A DNA stretch of 64,000 bases from Blastocystis sp. Blastoise (GCA_039096225.1 JBBPEB010000008.1:108833-172832), one strand, 5' to 3'; numbered from the stretch's first letter, positions 13,865 through 28,212 are shown. Translations and numbers: made by a program. The notes: generated by a model from the letters alone, not told the origin.

Positions 13865-16450
13865 TATTAATATATATATAATGAATAATAAGAAAGAATA
13901 ATAAGAAAGAATAATAAGAATATATATATATATATAATGAATAGTAAGAAAGAATAATAAGAAATAATAATGAATATATATAAATATATAATGAATAGTA
14001 AGAAAGAATAATAAGAAAGAATAATAAGAATATAAATATATAATGAATAGTAAGAAAGAATAATAAGAAATAATAATGAATATATATAAATATATAATGA
14101 ATAATAAGAAAGAATAATAAGAAATAATAATGAATATATATAAATATATAATGAATAGTAAGAAAGAATAATAAGAAAGAATAATAAGAATATAAATATA
14201 TAATGAATAGTAAGAAAGAATAATAAGAAAGAATAATAAGAATATATATATATATATAATGAATAGTAAGAAAGAATAATAAGAATATATATATATATAT
14301 AATGAATAGTAAGAAAGAATAATAAGAATATATATATATAATGAATAATAAGAAAGAATAATAAGAATATATATATATAATGAATAGTAAGAAAGAATAA
14401 TAAGAAATAATAATGAATATATATAAATATATAATGAATAATAAGAAAGAATAATAAGAAATAATAATAAGAATATATATATATAATGAATAGTAAGAAA
14501 GAATAATAAGAAAGAATAATAAGAATATATATATATATAATGAATAGTAAGAAAGAATAGTAAGAAAGAATAATAAGAATATATATATATATAATGAATA
14601 ATAAGAAAGAATAATAAGAATATATATATATATATATAATGAATAATAAGAAAGAATAATAAGAAATAATAATGAATATATATAAATATATAATGAATAG
14701 TAAGAAAGAATAATAAGAAATAATAATGAATATATATAAATATATAATGAATAGTAAGAAAGAATAATAAGAAAGAATAATAAGAATATATATATATAAT
14801 GAATAGTAAGAAAGAATAATAAGAAAGAATAATAAGAATATATATATATAATGAATAATAAGAAAGAATAATAAGAAATAATAATGAATATATATAAATA
14901 TATAATGAATAATAAGAAAGAATAATAAGAAAGAATAATAAGAATATATATATATATAATGAATAGTAAGAAAGAATAATAAGAATATATATATATATAT
15001 AATGAATAGTAAGAAAGAATAATAAGAATATATATATATATATAATGAATAGTAAGAAAGAATAATAAGAATATATATATATAATGAATAATAAGAAAGA
15101 ATAATAAGAATATATATATATAATGAATAGTAAGAAAGAATAATAAGAAAGAATAATAAGAATATATATATATAATGAATAGTAAGAAAGAATAATAAGA
15201 AAGAATAATAAGAATATATATATATAATGAATAGTAAGAAAGAATAATAAGAAAGAATAATAAGAATATATATATATAATGAATAGTAAGAAAGAATAAT
15301 AAGAAATAATAATGAATATATATAAATATATAATGAATAGTAAGAAAGAATAATAAGAAAGAATAATAAGAATATATATATATATAATGAATAATAAGAA
15401 AGAATAATAAGAATATATATATATATATATAATGAATAATAAGAAAGAATAATAAGAAATAATAATAAGAATATATATATATAATGAATAATAAGAAAGA
15501 ATAATAAGAATATACATATATAATGAATAGTAAGAAAGAATAATAAGAAAGAATAATAAGAATATATATATATAATGAATAGTAAGAAAGAATAATAAGA
15601 AATAATAATGAATATATATAAATATATAATGAATAATAAGAAAGAATAATAAGAAAGAATAATAAGAATATATATATATATAATGAATAATAAGAAAGAA
15701 TAATAAGAATATATATATATATAATGAATAGTAAGAAAGAATAATAAGAATATATATATATATATAATGAATAATAAGAAAGAATAATAAGAATATATAT
15801 ATATATATAATGAATAGTAAGAAAGAATAATAAGAATATATATATATAATGAATAATAAGAAAGAATAATAAGAATATATATATATATAATGAATAGTAA
15901 GAAAGAATAATAAGAAAGAATAATAAGAATATATATATATATATAATGAATAGTAAGAAAGAATAATAAGAATATATATAAATATATAATGAATAGTAAG
16001 AAAGAATAATAAGAATATATATATATAATGAATAATAAGAAAGAATAATAAGAATATAAATATATAATGAATAGTAAGAAAGAATAATAAGAAAGAATAA
16101 TAAGAATATATATATATATAATGAATAGTAAGAAAGAATAATAAGAATATATATATATATAATGAATAGTAAGAAAGAATAATAAGAATATATATAAATA
16201 TATAATGAATAGTAAGAAAGAATAATAAGAATATATATAAATATATAATGAATAGTAAGAAAGAATAATAAGAATATATATATATATATAATGAATAGTA
16301 AGAAAGAATAATAAGAATATATATATATATATAATGAATAGTAAGAAAGAATAATAAGAAAGAATAATAAGAATATATATAAATAATAAGAAAGAATAAT
16401 AAGAATATATATATATATATAATAAGAGTATATATATATATATATATATA
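13865..16450. repeat. 2.6-kb minisatellite array in a MULE intron
   Basis: Dozens of copies of a 40-60-bp unit: AATGAATAGTAAGAAAGAAT, AATAAGAA repeats, and a (TA)n spacer of varying length. A 554-codon minus-strand open frame over it encodes only low-complexity Tyr/Ile/Leu/Phe repeats and is not a gene. The array continues on the far side of element A (9468-9659). Confidence 0.9.
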
Positions 16451-16453
16451 TAC

Positions 16454-16552
16454 CTTTTGGAATAGACTTAATGTCTATTTTATTTTCTTTGTTTAGAGAT
16501 ATATATATATTATTATTCTTATTACATATCTATATATTTATATTTGTAAATC

Positions 16553-16594
<42 letters not shown>

Positions 16595-16880
16595 CTTCAC
16601 TTTTATGTTTTCTATATTTTTTTAATATGAATCCTCTAATATTATTTCCTCTATAGTGAAGGTAGAATCCACAATCACTAAAAGGGCAAATAATAGTTAT
16701 TTCGCTTTTATTTGATTTTTTAATTTTATATGAGTATCCTTTATCTTGAAGTTTTGTACTTATATCTTTTATTAATTCTTGTTTTGTTTGATATATTGTT
16801 TTAATAGAGTATAAATTATTAATCTCGAATTCTAACATATCTTCTCGACTTGTAAATTCATCATAACAAACTGATTCCAT
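16454..16880 (-). CDS. MULE transposase, N-terminal exons
   Basis: Exon 16880-16601 encodes 93 residues from ATG (MESVCYDEF...), with CPFSDCGFYLHY near residues 65-76, resembling the N-terminal zinc-binding domain that precedes MULE transposases. A donor GTGAAG follows in phase 1. A 21-nt exon 16474-16454 (acceptor AAATAG, donor GTATAT) keeps phase 1 and joins the exon starting at 9379, giving ...KHKNIKSIPKAVLDD.... The intron between is 7074 nt, against 40-70 nt elsewhere. The frame stays open upstream of the ATG to a possible acceptor near 16911, so another 5' exon may exist. If the long intron is not spliced, the gene is split and dead. Confidence 0.6.
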
Positions 16881-16911
16881 GTTTTCATTCTGAATACTAT
16901 TTACATCATCA

Positions 16912-18960
16912 ACATCATTAACCTGAATCTAGTGAAAGTGAGTTTAAAATATGTTATAAATACATTATTTTGAGTCTCCATGTTTTCTAAACTATTACGT
17001 TATAAAAAACTTTAAAAATGAAATAACAAAAAAATATTCTAAACATAAAAAAAATATTTCTCTGTTTTTATAAAAGAATCATTTTTGCGTTGTGTTTTCT
17101 TTTTAAAAAAAGTAATAAATCAATAAATGACTTAGTCCAACACACATTTCATTAGTAAAAAATTGTCTTCCAAAAATGGATTAGTAACAATTGTGAGCAA
17201 AATATTAAAAATACGTTTTGTTTAACATTGACTCATCGAAGCAACTATAGTTTCACAATAAATAATTACTTATAACTTTTACAAAATAATAATAATTCTT
17301 TAATCACTATGAGGCAGTTTTCTTTTGCAAAATCTCTCCAAAATGAAGATTTGTATATCAGACTGAATCAGAACCCTTTCAGCTTAATTATAAGCATGGG
17401 GAAAAACCTTAATATATTTGATAAATTCACGGGAATATAAAAAATGTCTTTAAAAATGACCCAATGAAAATTATATATTATTTTATATCAGCCAATAAAA
17501 CATATTTAAAATAAACAAAACGATTGGATAATTTTTCAAGCATTAATATACAGAAGAAAGAACAAAGAAAAGAGAAAAAAAGACAAGGAAAAAAAAGAAG
17601 AAGAGAAGAACAATTTAAGTTTGTAATGGAGTAATCTATACAGCTATTAACACTCTAATAAGAGCGCAGAAAGTTTCAATACCTATATATAAAGAAATGA
17701 TAAGAATGTAAAGAATAAAAGGTGAATATAAGTAAATACCATTGATAAGAAGCTTTGTAATGGGTCAAGGTTGAGATACTTGGTCTTCCTATAGATGCTA
17801 GAATATAATTAGTAAAAATGAATAGAAACATACCTTTTCAATTACTATTGTTTTTGATATTTTGAGTTGATAATAATATAATAAACCTATAGAATTAATT
17901 ATAGAATAAATATATATATACCTTATCCATAATTGCATTTATTTGCTTATTATATTGATGATATAAAGAAACCTATATACTATTATATGTATAAAATAAT
18001 AAAAATACATTTTATAGAACCTTTATTATATATTTTTGAAATATAAATAGAAAAAATATTTATGTAAAGAATGAAAATTATAATTATAAAAAAAACAGGG
18101 GTGGGGGTAACAGAGAATCTTTTTATTTATATATAAAAATTTCATTAAAATTTGATTTAAATCCAGGAGATAGATGAAAACGTCTGTTTTTCTTTTTTTT
18201 AATACTAAAAAGTCTTTGTTAAACAAAAGTCTATTAATAGAGTTTAAAATGAGTTGTATACGTTTATTTATTCTTATTAATAACGTGTAGAGACTACTGA
18301 AATAACGATTTTAATATTTTCAAGGAATGAAGTCATAATTGCCCTCATGTATAGGTTCTATTGATATAATTATATGATATAATTGATAAGAACAGAGTGA
18401 TGCATAAAATAAGACAATCTGTATTGCTTTATGTTTATATAATTAGTACATTCTTTAAAAAATAATTCTTTTTCTTGTTTATAAGAGTAGAAATATGCTT
18501 GTATAAATGATTTAAATAAATAATAAATATAATTTAATTGCTTAACTAAAAGTATATCAAAAATAATAGATAATAATAAATACTATACTTATATTAGAAA
18601 ATTTAGTAATAACATTTATTTATCATACAGTTGTATATAAATCTGTTTTAAACAAAACACATAATGTCTTAAATAAATAATAATATTATAACAATAGGAG
18701 AATAAATATATATATTCATCTAATACATAATACATATGTAGTAATAGAAGAGAAAGAAGAGTAGTTACTTTATAGTTTATTATTTCTAAATAGGTTATTT
18801 CTTTTGATATATTAAAATTAATACAAAGAGTAGAATAGAAGGAAGATAATAAATCATATAAAGAATAATATAATGAAGATATTTTAAAAGAGGTTATTGT
18901 AATTAAATAAAGTATATTCAATTAAATTAGCCTATAAAACATATATAATACTAATGGATA
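16912..18960. other. AT-rich intergenic DNA with possible exon relics (minus)
   Basis: Several minus-strand stretches are bracketed by CTATAG acceptors and GGTAT donors (near 17715-17800, 17830-17900, 17920-17975), but I could not join them in one frame. A purine-rich stretch lies at 17551-17612. Small open frames at 18026-18226 and 18616-18921 have no recognisable features. Confidence 0.3.
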
Positions 18961-18969
18961 GTATATATA

Positions 18970-18972
18970 GGA

Positions 18973-19069
<97 letters not shown>

Positions 19070-19159
19070 TTCTACAATATAATATTCTTTATATCTATTA
19101 AATCTTTATATATAATTTGATCTAACAGATCTAAGTCACTGTACATTATCCTATATAAC

Positions 19160-19194
<35 letters not shown>
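18970..19194. repeat. (AAT)n and (TA)n microsatellites at the Helitron 5' junction
   Basis: (AAT)n then (TA)n from 18976 to 19070, and a second (AAT)n at about 19159-19194 directly abutting the 5' TC end of the large Helitron. The other side of that element (45105 on) also starts with (TAA)n, consistent with insertion between A and T inside one AAT microsatellite. Confidence 0.85.
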
Positions 19195-19195
<1 letters not shown>

Positions 19196-19449
19196 CTTAT
19201 ATATAAAAGGGATAAGTAAGCACGAAATTGTACTGATATAAATGGACCGATTACTTTTTTGTGTTACACATCTGTGTTACACTTACAAAAGATTCAGAAT
19301 CTATATCAAAAACGTATTATGACGCGCTTTTAAAATTTTCAGAAATTCCACGTCTAAGGGCCTAAAACGGTCTCACAAAGAAGTGACTTAACCGACTTGG
19401 CCACTAAAATGCAATAAAATTCAAAATTTGAGTTTTTATCCAATAAAAA
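19195..19449 (+). promoter_or_regulatory. conserved Helitron 5' terminal region
   Basis: About 255 bp nearly identical to the reverse complement of 48977-49232 (one obvious substitution), while homology further in is clearly weaker. It contains a doubled GTGTTACAC motif around CATCT. It is likely the 5' recognition region for Rep. Confidence 0.7.
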
Positions 19450-19502
19450 CTGTCGTACACTTTATAGAATTCTTTCATTCTTTATAGAATTATCAGTTGT
19501 TT

Positions 19503-19510
19503 CTAAAAAT
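19503..19510. repeat. hAT target-site duplication, left (CTAAAAAT)
   Basis: The 8 bp CTAAAAAT directly precede the left end of the hAT element and recur at 28213-28220 directly after its right end. Eight-bp duplications are the hallmark of hAT insertion. Confidence 0.92.
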
Positions 19511-20955
19511 CAATGTCTTCCCTGACTTTTGTGACAATTGCCACGACTTTTAGGTGACACTTTTTAATCCATGCTTAATATGTCTGAAAATTTAAAAAAG
19601 GAGTAATAGACGATATTTTGACTTTATGTAATACACAACACTACTACAATAATATATTGAAATAAGAAAGATATTTAATTGAGATCACACATTTACATGT
19701 ATAAGTAGCATTACATTGCTAATTAGAAAGAAAAACACTTAATAATCAACCCTTAATCGTTGGTATAGTTTCATAGCATCTACTACTTGTAAACAACATG
19801 ATACAATGATATCTCACAACAAAAAACTAGTTTCTTGAATACGATACAACAAATAGTCAACACTATTTAATTTTTAATTGATCCCACAATTCAAATAAGC
19901 GTATTAGAGGCTACCTGTCAAAGATAATAAGAACATAACATAAAATAATAGTCTGAAATGATTGTTTTTTTCAAGGATCTAAATTATGATTTTTTTCTTT
20001 TTTTTCCTTTGATTATGTTTTAAATTACGGTAATTTAATGCAATCAAGCACATCAAATAAGAAAACTTCCAGCTTCTGTTTAATAAAACAATAATTCACT
20101 AAAAAAATGTATTTATAATATACACTGTTTACTATATAATGCTTTTAAATTATCGATGACATTGATGAATTGTCTACTTAAACTTTGATCACACTATGAA
20201 TCAGTCCTTATTCAACGGATGTATTGTTCTTCCATTATTCAGCTTTTGACAAAGACGTGCTTTTGAAACTTGCTTAGTTGGATTACCAAGGATTGAGTAC
20301 TGTGTTTCTTATATTTTCATATTGTTAAAGTATATATGTATTATCTTTTAATGTTTTATTTTTCGTATTTTTTGTTGTTTGTTGTTATTATCAATGTGCT
20401 TACATTATGCTCTATTCATAACTTTTCATTTATTTCTTTTATCTATTTGTCTAAATATTAATTTTTTTTTTCTATTTATATATTTATTAAAAACATGTCT
20501 AATAATTCTATTTCTCTCATTCAGTTACTTCTATGTTTATACTGTATTCCTTTAAATTCTTATCAGCTCTAACGTAATTATATATTTCTATTTACGCGAT
20601 ATTTAGAATGTTTACCATAATCATAGATATAATAGTATTTTATCTTGGAATAGTCTGCTTAATCTATTCTTTTTTTCTTTTTTTTTAATTTATAATCATT
20701 GTTTTTATCTATATTACATTTATATATACTTATTTTTATTATTATAGATTTAATTGAGATTATTTTGAGTTAGTGTTGCTGGCAGGTTTATGTAGAATTT
20801 ATTATTATTTCAATTATTATTATTATTTCTTAAAAGTCTGTTTTATTTTTAATTAAATATATAGGAAAAGCATATATTATGTCGAGCATACTGATTATAC
20901 TTAATTTATTAATAATCTATAATCTAATTTTATTAATAATATTATTCATTTCTTT

Positions 20956-21021
20956 CATTAAACTCAATTTGGTGGATGATAATCACAATAGATTATTCCA
21001 GGTTCAACTCCTGGTTTAATG
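20956..21021 (+). other. tRNA-like sequence inside the hAT element
   Basis: A perfect 7-bp acceptor-type pairing (CATTAAA/TTTAATG) encloses a perfect T-arm (CCAGG-TTCAACT-CCTGG). The middle is too short: about 35 nt between acceptor and T-arm, an 8-nt anticodon-type loop and a minimal D-stem. It may be a degenerate or organelle-type tRNA, or a chance structure; I do not call a functional tRNA. Confidence 0.35.
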
Positions 21022-21139
21022 ATCATATATATATATATATATATTTAATTATTTTGCTCTTATCTATCACATACATATATATATTCTTTTAAATTTAAAC
21101 TACTTTTATATTTATATACACAATATTAATGTGTTCACA

Positions 21140-21244
<105 letters not shown>

Positions 21245-21849
21245 AAATCTTTAATTATGTTACTTTATTACTTTCATTGTATTTACTGTCGTCATATATA
21301 TATAGTAGTATTTGTTCTTCCCTGTGTAAATTCATGATAAGAATTAATATGTTATGATTTATATCGTTTTAAGATATCTACGCTACAAATTATTTCTTAA
21401 TTTAAGAAAACATATTTAAATTGGTTATTAGTATTAGAATATTGAAATTGAATATGAGCTATTTTATTCAGTTATTGAGTTGATTTTTTTCTTTTAGCAT
21501 GTTCGGTGACACTTAGTTTCTTAAATAATTCAACATAAAAAATGGCTTATCAATTACTGAATAATTTGTAATAATGAATAGTGTATACTTGAAAAAATAA
21601 CTCGATAATAAGTTCTTTCAAGTTTTATTCCAAGTAAGCATAGTTATGTTAATTTATAATGATCATTTTAGTATTATAACAATTAGATATGATAAAAAAT
21701 TTAAAATAATAAGTAGAAATAATTTAATAAAAACTTTATAATCAGCTTATAAAACAATTGTAAAAAAATGCATACATATAGTAATAACTTATCAAATACG
21801 CAATAATAAGAATATATCTAATTTAAAAGCTGTTGATTATATTCGAGAG

Positions 21850-24800
21850 CTACGAATTGTAAATAATCTCAGTCTTCAACACTTTATTGATAATTGAATT
21901 ACTTAAAGAAGGTAAATTTAGTTGTTTCATATATTTTTCGACGACTGTAGATGATTCTATTGATGATAGTAGGTCTTTATTACATGTACAAGTCATATAT
22001 GATTGCAGAAGTGCACCTTTCATACGAGTTTGAAAGCAATCTTTTACTCTTCTAAGCATACTGAAAGAAGTTTCACTCTTGATGCTTGTAGGGTTAATAG
22101 TTAAACATAGATTAATAGTTTCTTTATAAATTTCAAATGATTCAGGAAATTTTTCTTTCACATAATTAGCTAGGGACGTAATAGACCATAATCGTGTCAC
22201 AGAAGACTTTATACAAGTCATTATAGTTGTCATCTCCATACAATAATTTCTTTCTAACCTTCCATTAAAGACTTCATAAAATGTATCAATAAAAAGTTTC
22301 TGACAAATAGAGTCAGTGTTTAATATAAGTTCTGGACAAATAAAATACGATAAAGATAGGTCTAAAATACAATTATTAAGCAACCTATTTATAATTCGTT
22401 GTTTGAAACTGCAAATTATCAAACTTGTGAATGCAGAAAACTGATAAAGGTTATTTCTCTGATTTTTGTATACAATTCTAAATATAATATATAATTAAAT
22501 AACAAACACATACGAGTAATCATTAGATTGAATTGCTGACAAAATAGAATTACGTTTGCTTTCAACATTTACTTCCTTTTGACCAATACTTGTTGTATCA
22601 TCAACGACATCAGTAGAAACCATACTTAGACTATCACAACAACCTATTGTTGATCTCTTTACTCCATAATATTTAATAGCTAAAGACTTTTCAGGAGAAT
22701 CACAACTATTTTTCGTTAAATTAAGAGACTCTTGATTCTTTTTTGGCCTCCCTCTTCTTTTATGAACTAAGACAGAAGGATTCATAACTTCAAATGATGA
22801 GGAAGAATTATTTTCTTTTGAACTTGTTTCTAACGTAGAATCACTAATCAAACAATGATTTTCTTTTAATATCAAACAATCATAGAGAATATCCACATCA
22901 TCATCGTTTATTTGATTTAAACATAGCAAAGGGCCATAATTATAGTAATCTGAACATTGTTGAATTTCCATATCAGGATATTTTTTTTTAGTTTCTTTGC
23001 AAATAGTATATGTAATGAATTCCTTTGAAGTGCATGTCTTTATCGGAGTGATAACGGCATCATTGCAAGGATCATTGTTTACACTTGACTTATTATCAGC
23101 TACAGGTGCCATAGAATAATCGTTGTCCTGGTTTATTAAAACATTTTCTCGATTTCTATATATATAAATTTTATTAAAAGCATTTGATAATCAAAAAATG
23201 ATAAGAAAAGAAACATACTTTTTTTTCAAATGATATTTTAAACCTTTTTCTTTACACATTCTAGAATAATTTCTATTTTCTTGATTATCTCTATAGTTTA
23301 GAATTGATGTTATTGATTCAATGATAGAAAAATTTGATCTAAATCTACCAGTATTACCAGATGCATTATCATTTTGCATAATATCATTTTCAAAAAGAAT
23401 AGTTTCATCTTCCTGAGTTTGTATTGACTCCAATATTTGTTCATTATTCTTTATTTCACTGCTAGATAAATTAAGATATTCACATTTGTACTCATCTAAC
23501 GTTTTCATTGTATCTAAAAGAGAGCTTACAGACTGATCACTAGTATTATCATAATTATGTAACTTAAAGTTATTAATAAGTCTTGTTAAGCATTCATATA
23601 TAAATTCACGACGTTTCATAGCATTCAAATACATTTCTTTTATATTATTTGATGAAGCTAGTTGAGATATACTATCAAACAGTTCCATGGTTATATTTAT
23701 AGATTCTGAAATAGTTAATGTATCTGATTGAAGTAAAATTGAGTATTTGTTAACGATAGACAGAATTCTAAACCAATATTCTATATAAATATGAAATGAT
23801 ACTTCACCAATACATTTGAGCATTTTTTCTGAATTTTTATAGCAAACAGTGTTTTTATTGTATGAATAAAAATATAATAAAAATATTTTACACAAAGTTT
23901 GTTTAGGATGTAGAATATATGGAAGGATAGAGTAATAGCGTGCAGTAAATCTAGTTTGAGATACTTGTGGTAATGTATATAGACTGAACCCATTGTTCTT
24001 TATTAGCACTCTTAACCTTGAACATCTCGACCACGATACAGCTATATCATTGATAATATTTATATAATTAAATGTATCTAATATTTGATTTTCTAAATCT
24101 AAAAGAGCTAAATTTAAAAGATGAACTTTACATCCATATCCAATAACAGAATTATTTGCTACTTGTAGTCCAGGAATGATACCACGTATATTACTAGTAT
24201 TACATATACAATTATCATAGGAGATAGAGCAGAGTTTATCCAGTTGTAATCCTTTTTCTTTAATACTAGATTGAATAATCTTTGATATCATTAGTCCAGA
24301 GGGAGATACTTCTTCATCTATTGAAAGTAGATATTGATGAATATTATATGATTTATCACAATAACGAATTGTAATTACCAGTTGTTCCATGTTTTGACAC
24401 GTTGTACCATCAGTAGTTAAACTATATATTTGATTTCCGACAGAATTAATAAGAGATTTATTCATTTCTTCTGAAATAATACCAATCCATCTTTGAGTAG
24501 ACCTAACTGATAAATAAGCATCACTATTTTCATCAAGAAGCTGTTTAACTAAAGGATTATTTTTTGCAGTTAGACGTAATAATGTTAAAAACATACCACA
24601 ATGAGAAGAGTATATATTTGTATTTTTTCCATATATAGAGTGAATATCACTCAAACAGGTACAAATACAGTTATAATATATTCTAAAGAAGTACTTCCAG
24701 ACATTATAGTTATTTGTAGAAATGCTACCACTGTGAGTAGTAAGAAGTGACTGATTATTGTTCATATTATCTAATAATGACTTGAGATGTTTCATAGAAC

Positions 24801-26412
24801 TCTTATGAAGCTTTGAATTTTTATGAGTAGATATTTGAATAGCAGAATATTTCTCACCAAACAACATAGGTTTAGTGGAATAAAGAAGACATGAAGCACA
24901 GTACCACCTTTTATTGTTTCTATTATATATGATGAATTTGTTATATGTATCACTATGTTTTAACTGACTTTTTAAGTATGGATTCTTGTATATTTCAACA
25001 TCATAGAACAGTAGATCATCAACCAAATAAGAAATCAAAAGAATTATATCTGATAAATGCGAATCTAAATATAATTTCCATCTCTCATTTACAGTATTGA
25101 CACAGAGAGATACCAAAGAACCATCATCTCGTATTACAGTATCTATAATTTTGAACAACTGATCATTCTTCTTTAAAATATCATGGATAGAAGATATAGG
25201 ATTATGATAGATTTCTGATACTTGATTCAACATTGAATATTCATCACTTTTTTTTGTACTTTTTGTTGTCTGTTCTATTGTTGCTAATTGATTTTGCATA
25301 TGATTTCCAGTAGTAGTATATGAAGATGGAATTGAAGAATAAATACAATCTATACTTTTTTGAATAGAGCAAGAGTTGACTAGTAGAGAAGTATATGCAT
25401 CTGAAATAAAATGAGAAATACAAGATAACTTTTGTATATAACCTAAAGTATCACCCCTAATAGTATTGGGGTTGCTTGAATTATCACTTTCACATACTAT
25501 ATTTGTAATATAATAGAATAAACTAAATAAATAAATTATACTTACTGAAGAAGTCTGTAATAGTAGTTTCTTTATGTTGTGAAGAAAAGCATTTTGTTTC
25601 TGATGACGATTCTTCTATATATAACAATAGGTTAATATAAGAATATATATATATTATATACCAGATGATGTATGAATTGATACTAACTGCTGAATACTAT
25701 CGTATCTATCAGTTGTTTTTCTTGAATCATAAAATATGTCATCTGAATCTGAAAGGATAATAATTTGATCATCATTTGTAGCTAGATTTTGTATATATAG
25801 TAATGATATATATATATACTTTTTTGTATGTTGATATCTTTAATAACGAGATTATCTAATAAAGTTTTTTCTTTCTTTGATGTTACTATAGAAATTAATT
25901 ATATCATATATATACATACCTATAATTTTTCCATCACAACTACATTGAACATTTGTATCTTCTCTAGATACTAGAACAGAACTGTTTCTTATCGTTTCTA
26001 GTCTTTTAATTATTGATGAGTTACCTATTAAATATATGTTAATAATGAATTAATATACCTGTACACGACAACACGAAATACTTTTCCTTTTCTTTGACAA
26101 ACGATTTTTGTTGGTTTTCAATTTCTATATAATGAAAAAAAAGAATATATTTATATACCTTCTATGACATATGGAATATTGAAATTTGACTTTTTTAAAG
26201 AATCAATGAAATGTTTATATTCTTTACATTTCATTGCTCGTCCATTCTATATAATAATAACTAAGAAGTATTATATATACCTTAAAATGAGGAATAAGAT
26301 CATCTATTGAATACTTACCATTCATATCTTCATAATATTCCTCTTTAGTTTGACCAATATATAACCTAACATATATTGGTAATGAAAATATAATAAATGA
26401 CGCTGATATCAT
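21850..26412 (-). CDS. hAT transposase (ZMYM1/TTF-zinc-finger type), 10 exons
   Basis: Model: complement(join(21850..22477, 22514..23155, 23219..25496, 25546..25614, 25662..25781, 25820..25885, 25920..26024, 26059..26124, 26159..26246, 26281..26412)), 4194 nt, 1397 residues, every junction GT-AG and in frame. The large exon carries a TTF-type zinc finger (WYCASC...HKSSMKH, about residues 412-453), a DUF4371-like RNase-H core with Asp in LTTDGTT (about 578), Asp in SYDNC (about 643) and CKVH (about 671-674). Exon 9 has an AT-hook-like KRRGRPKK (about 1107). The last exon has the hAT C-terminal dimerisation signature (IKSETSFSMLRR, about 1314-1330). The N-terminal 280 residues from small exons are unrecognised and acidic/Ser-rich. 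It is longer than usual family members. It sits inside a bounded hAT element, so it is probably autonomous and possibly active. Confidence 0.88.
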
Positions 26413-28212
26413 TTTTTAATTGAGAAATAAATATATATATATAAATTATTATTAATTTGTTAAAAAAATTTCACGGTTATATTAATATTTTTACTGAAAA
26501 AATAAAAGTGTAAAAAAACTATTAAAAAAATTTAAACAATCTTATTTCAATGACCGTTTTTTGTTTTAAAACGGCGTTTGAACTGCTTAATTCCTCTTTA
26601 ATAGGTCTCATTTGTCCAGCTAGGGTGTCAAACATGCGCTCTATCGATTGGTGATACTTTCATTTTTTTGAAGGTAATGGATGAGCGATGAATGGCAATT
26701 AACTTCAAAATTTTAAAATCGTCCCTTATTTTAATAATTAAATGAATACATATTGGGTCATATGTTTAACATAGTTTTATGTCCAGAAAGTCAAATATAA
26801 AACGAAAGAAATGAAAAAATTAAAATCCACAAAAATGACTAAAAGAATAAAAATACCTTGAATGAGACTCGAACCGTGGATATCCAGCTTTACGTTTACA
26901 GCGCTGGTCGACTATACCAACATGTTACTCAATCTTTGAATATTAACTATTCTATATAATAAGTTTGAATTTATTTAAAATCTTCAAATATTATATTTAT
27001 CATCTTTTATTATATTTGTAGCATTTTAGGTATTCTAAGAATCTCTTATAAACATAATTTACTAATTTTTGAAAAGAAATTATCTACTAATGTGTTGATT
27101 CTAAACCAAAAACACATATCAATGATGCAGATAATGTTTGTAAACTATAAAAAATGAAACAAAGCTGTTTTTTTATTGAATCATTAGTAAATTAGCAGTT
27201 CTAAAAAATTTAAAAAAAATAGTTCCTTGTTAGAATCGATCCGTCGACCAAGTAAAAATTTTATGCGCACTGACCACTTGACCAAACAATCTCTTTATTT
27301 AATTTACCATTTAGTGATATAATAATTATAAAACAAGTGACTACTAATCGTTTTCTTATTTTTCTCTTTTTTAACATAAAAAAAATATATTTTATAATAT
27401 AAATATTATAAATGTGTTGTGTGACTTATTTTTCATATAAAATATATTTTAAAATCATTTAATAAGACTATTAAAAATAATTTTGTTGGAAGTATTGTTT
27501 TTCAAATCCGACTTTTGTTTATATTGTTGTTTTTTGTTTGGTTTTTGACAAAACTATTTTTATATGTTTTTTGTTTATTTATTTATTTTTACTAGTCAGG
27601 GTGTATCTGTAGAGTCCCTACAAGACTGCTTCATGATATTTTATAAAAAAAAAACTTTTTAATTACATTATTATATATATATATATATATTTTTAAATTT
27701 ATTGACTTTATTTTACATTATAAACATTATATAAAACTATTTGAAATAATATACAACAAAAATATATAACAATTGACTATTGTCACAAAATAATTTTTAT
27801 TTGTCACCCAACTTAACACAAATAATCATACATTAAACTCATACTTGTTGTTATTTGATGACTTATAAACTTTTCAGTCATGAATCTGTCACAACATGTG
27901 TCACAAAAAACATTTTATTTGATTTATTTCAAAATGACTATACATTATATTTCAAAATAATATGTTTTTAGTCAAAAACTATCATGTCATAATAAAATAG
28001 TCAATGAATGAATTGTCTTTTTTATGTCACCCGGTTCTTTTTTCATGAAAAGTGTGTAAATCGACGTGTCTTGATGAGCTGAGTTCGAAAATATTTTTTT
28101 TAGATTTTTAAAATGAAAAACAAAAAAGTTATGAGCAATCGTCACTTTTTTGTCAGAAAATTTTGTGACAATTGCCACGTGGCAATTTTTTCCAGTGACA
28201 GGGAAGACACTG
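26413..28212. other. hAT 5' flank with two tRNA-like relics (minus)
   Basis: No exon is seen. Two minus-strand segments look like degenerate tRNAs: about 26860-26937, with an A-box-like TGGTATAGTCGACCA and a B-box-like GGTTCGAGTC; and about 27222-27295, with TGGTCAAGTGGTCAGTG and GGATCGATTC. Neither has a proper T-stem. The right end carries the hAT terminal repeat. Confidence 0.4.

Noticed and set aside
13853-15517. 554-codon minus-strand open frame
   Set aside because: Direct translation of the minisatellite; repetitive Tyr/Ile/Leu/Phe without any domain.
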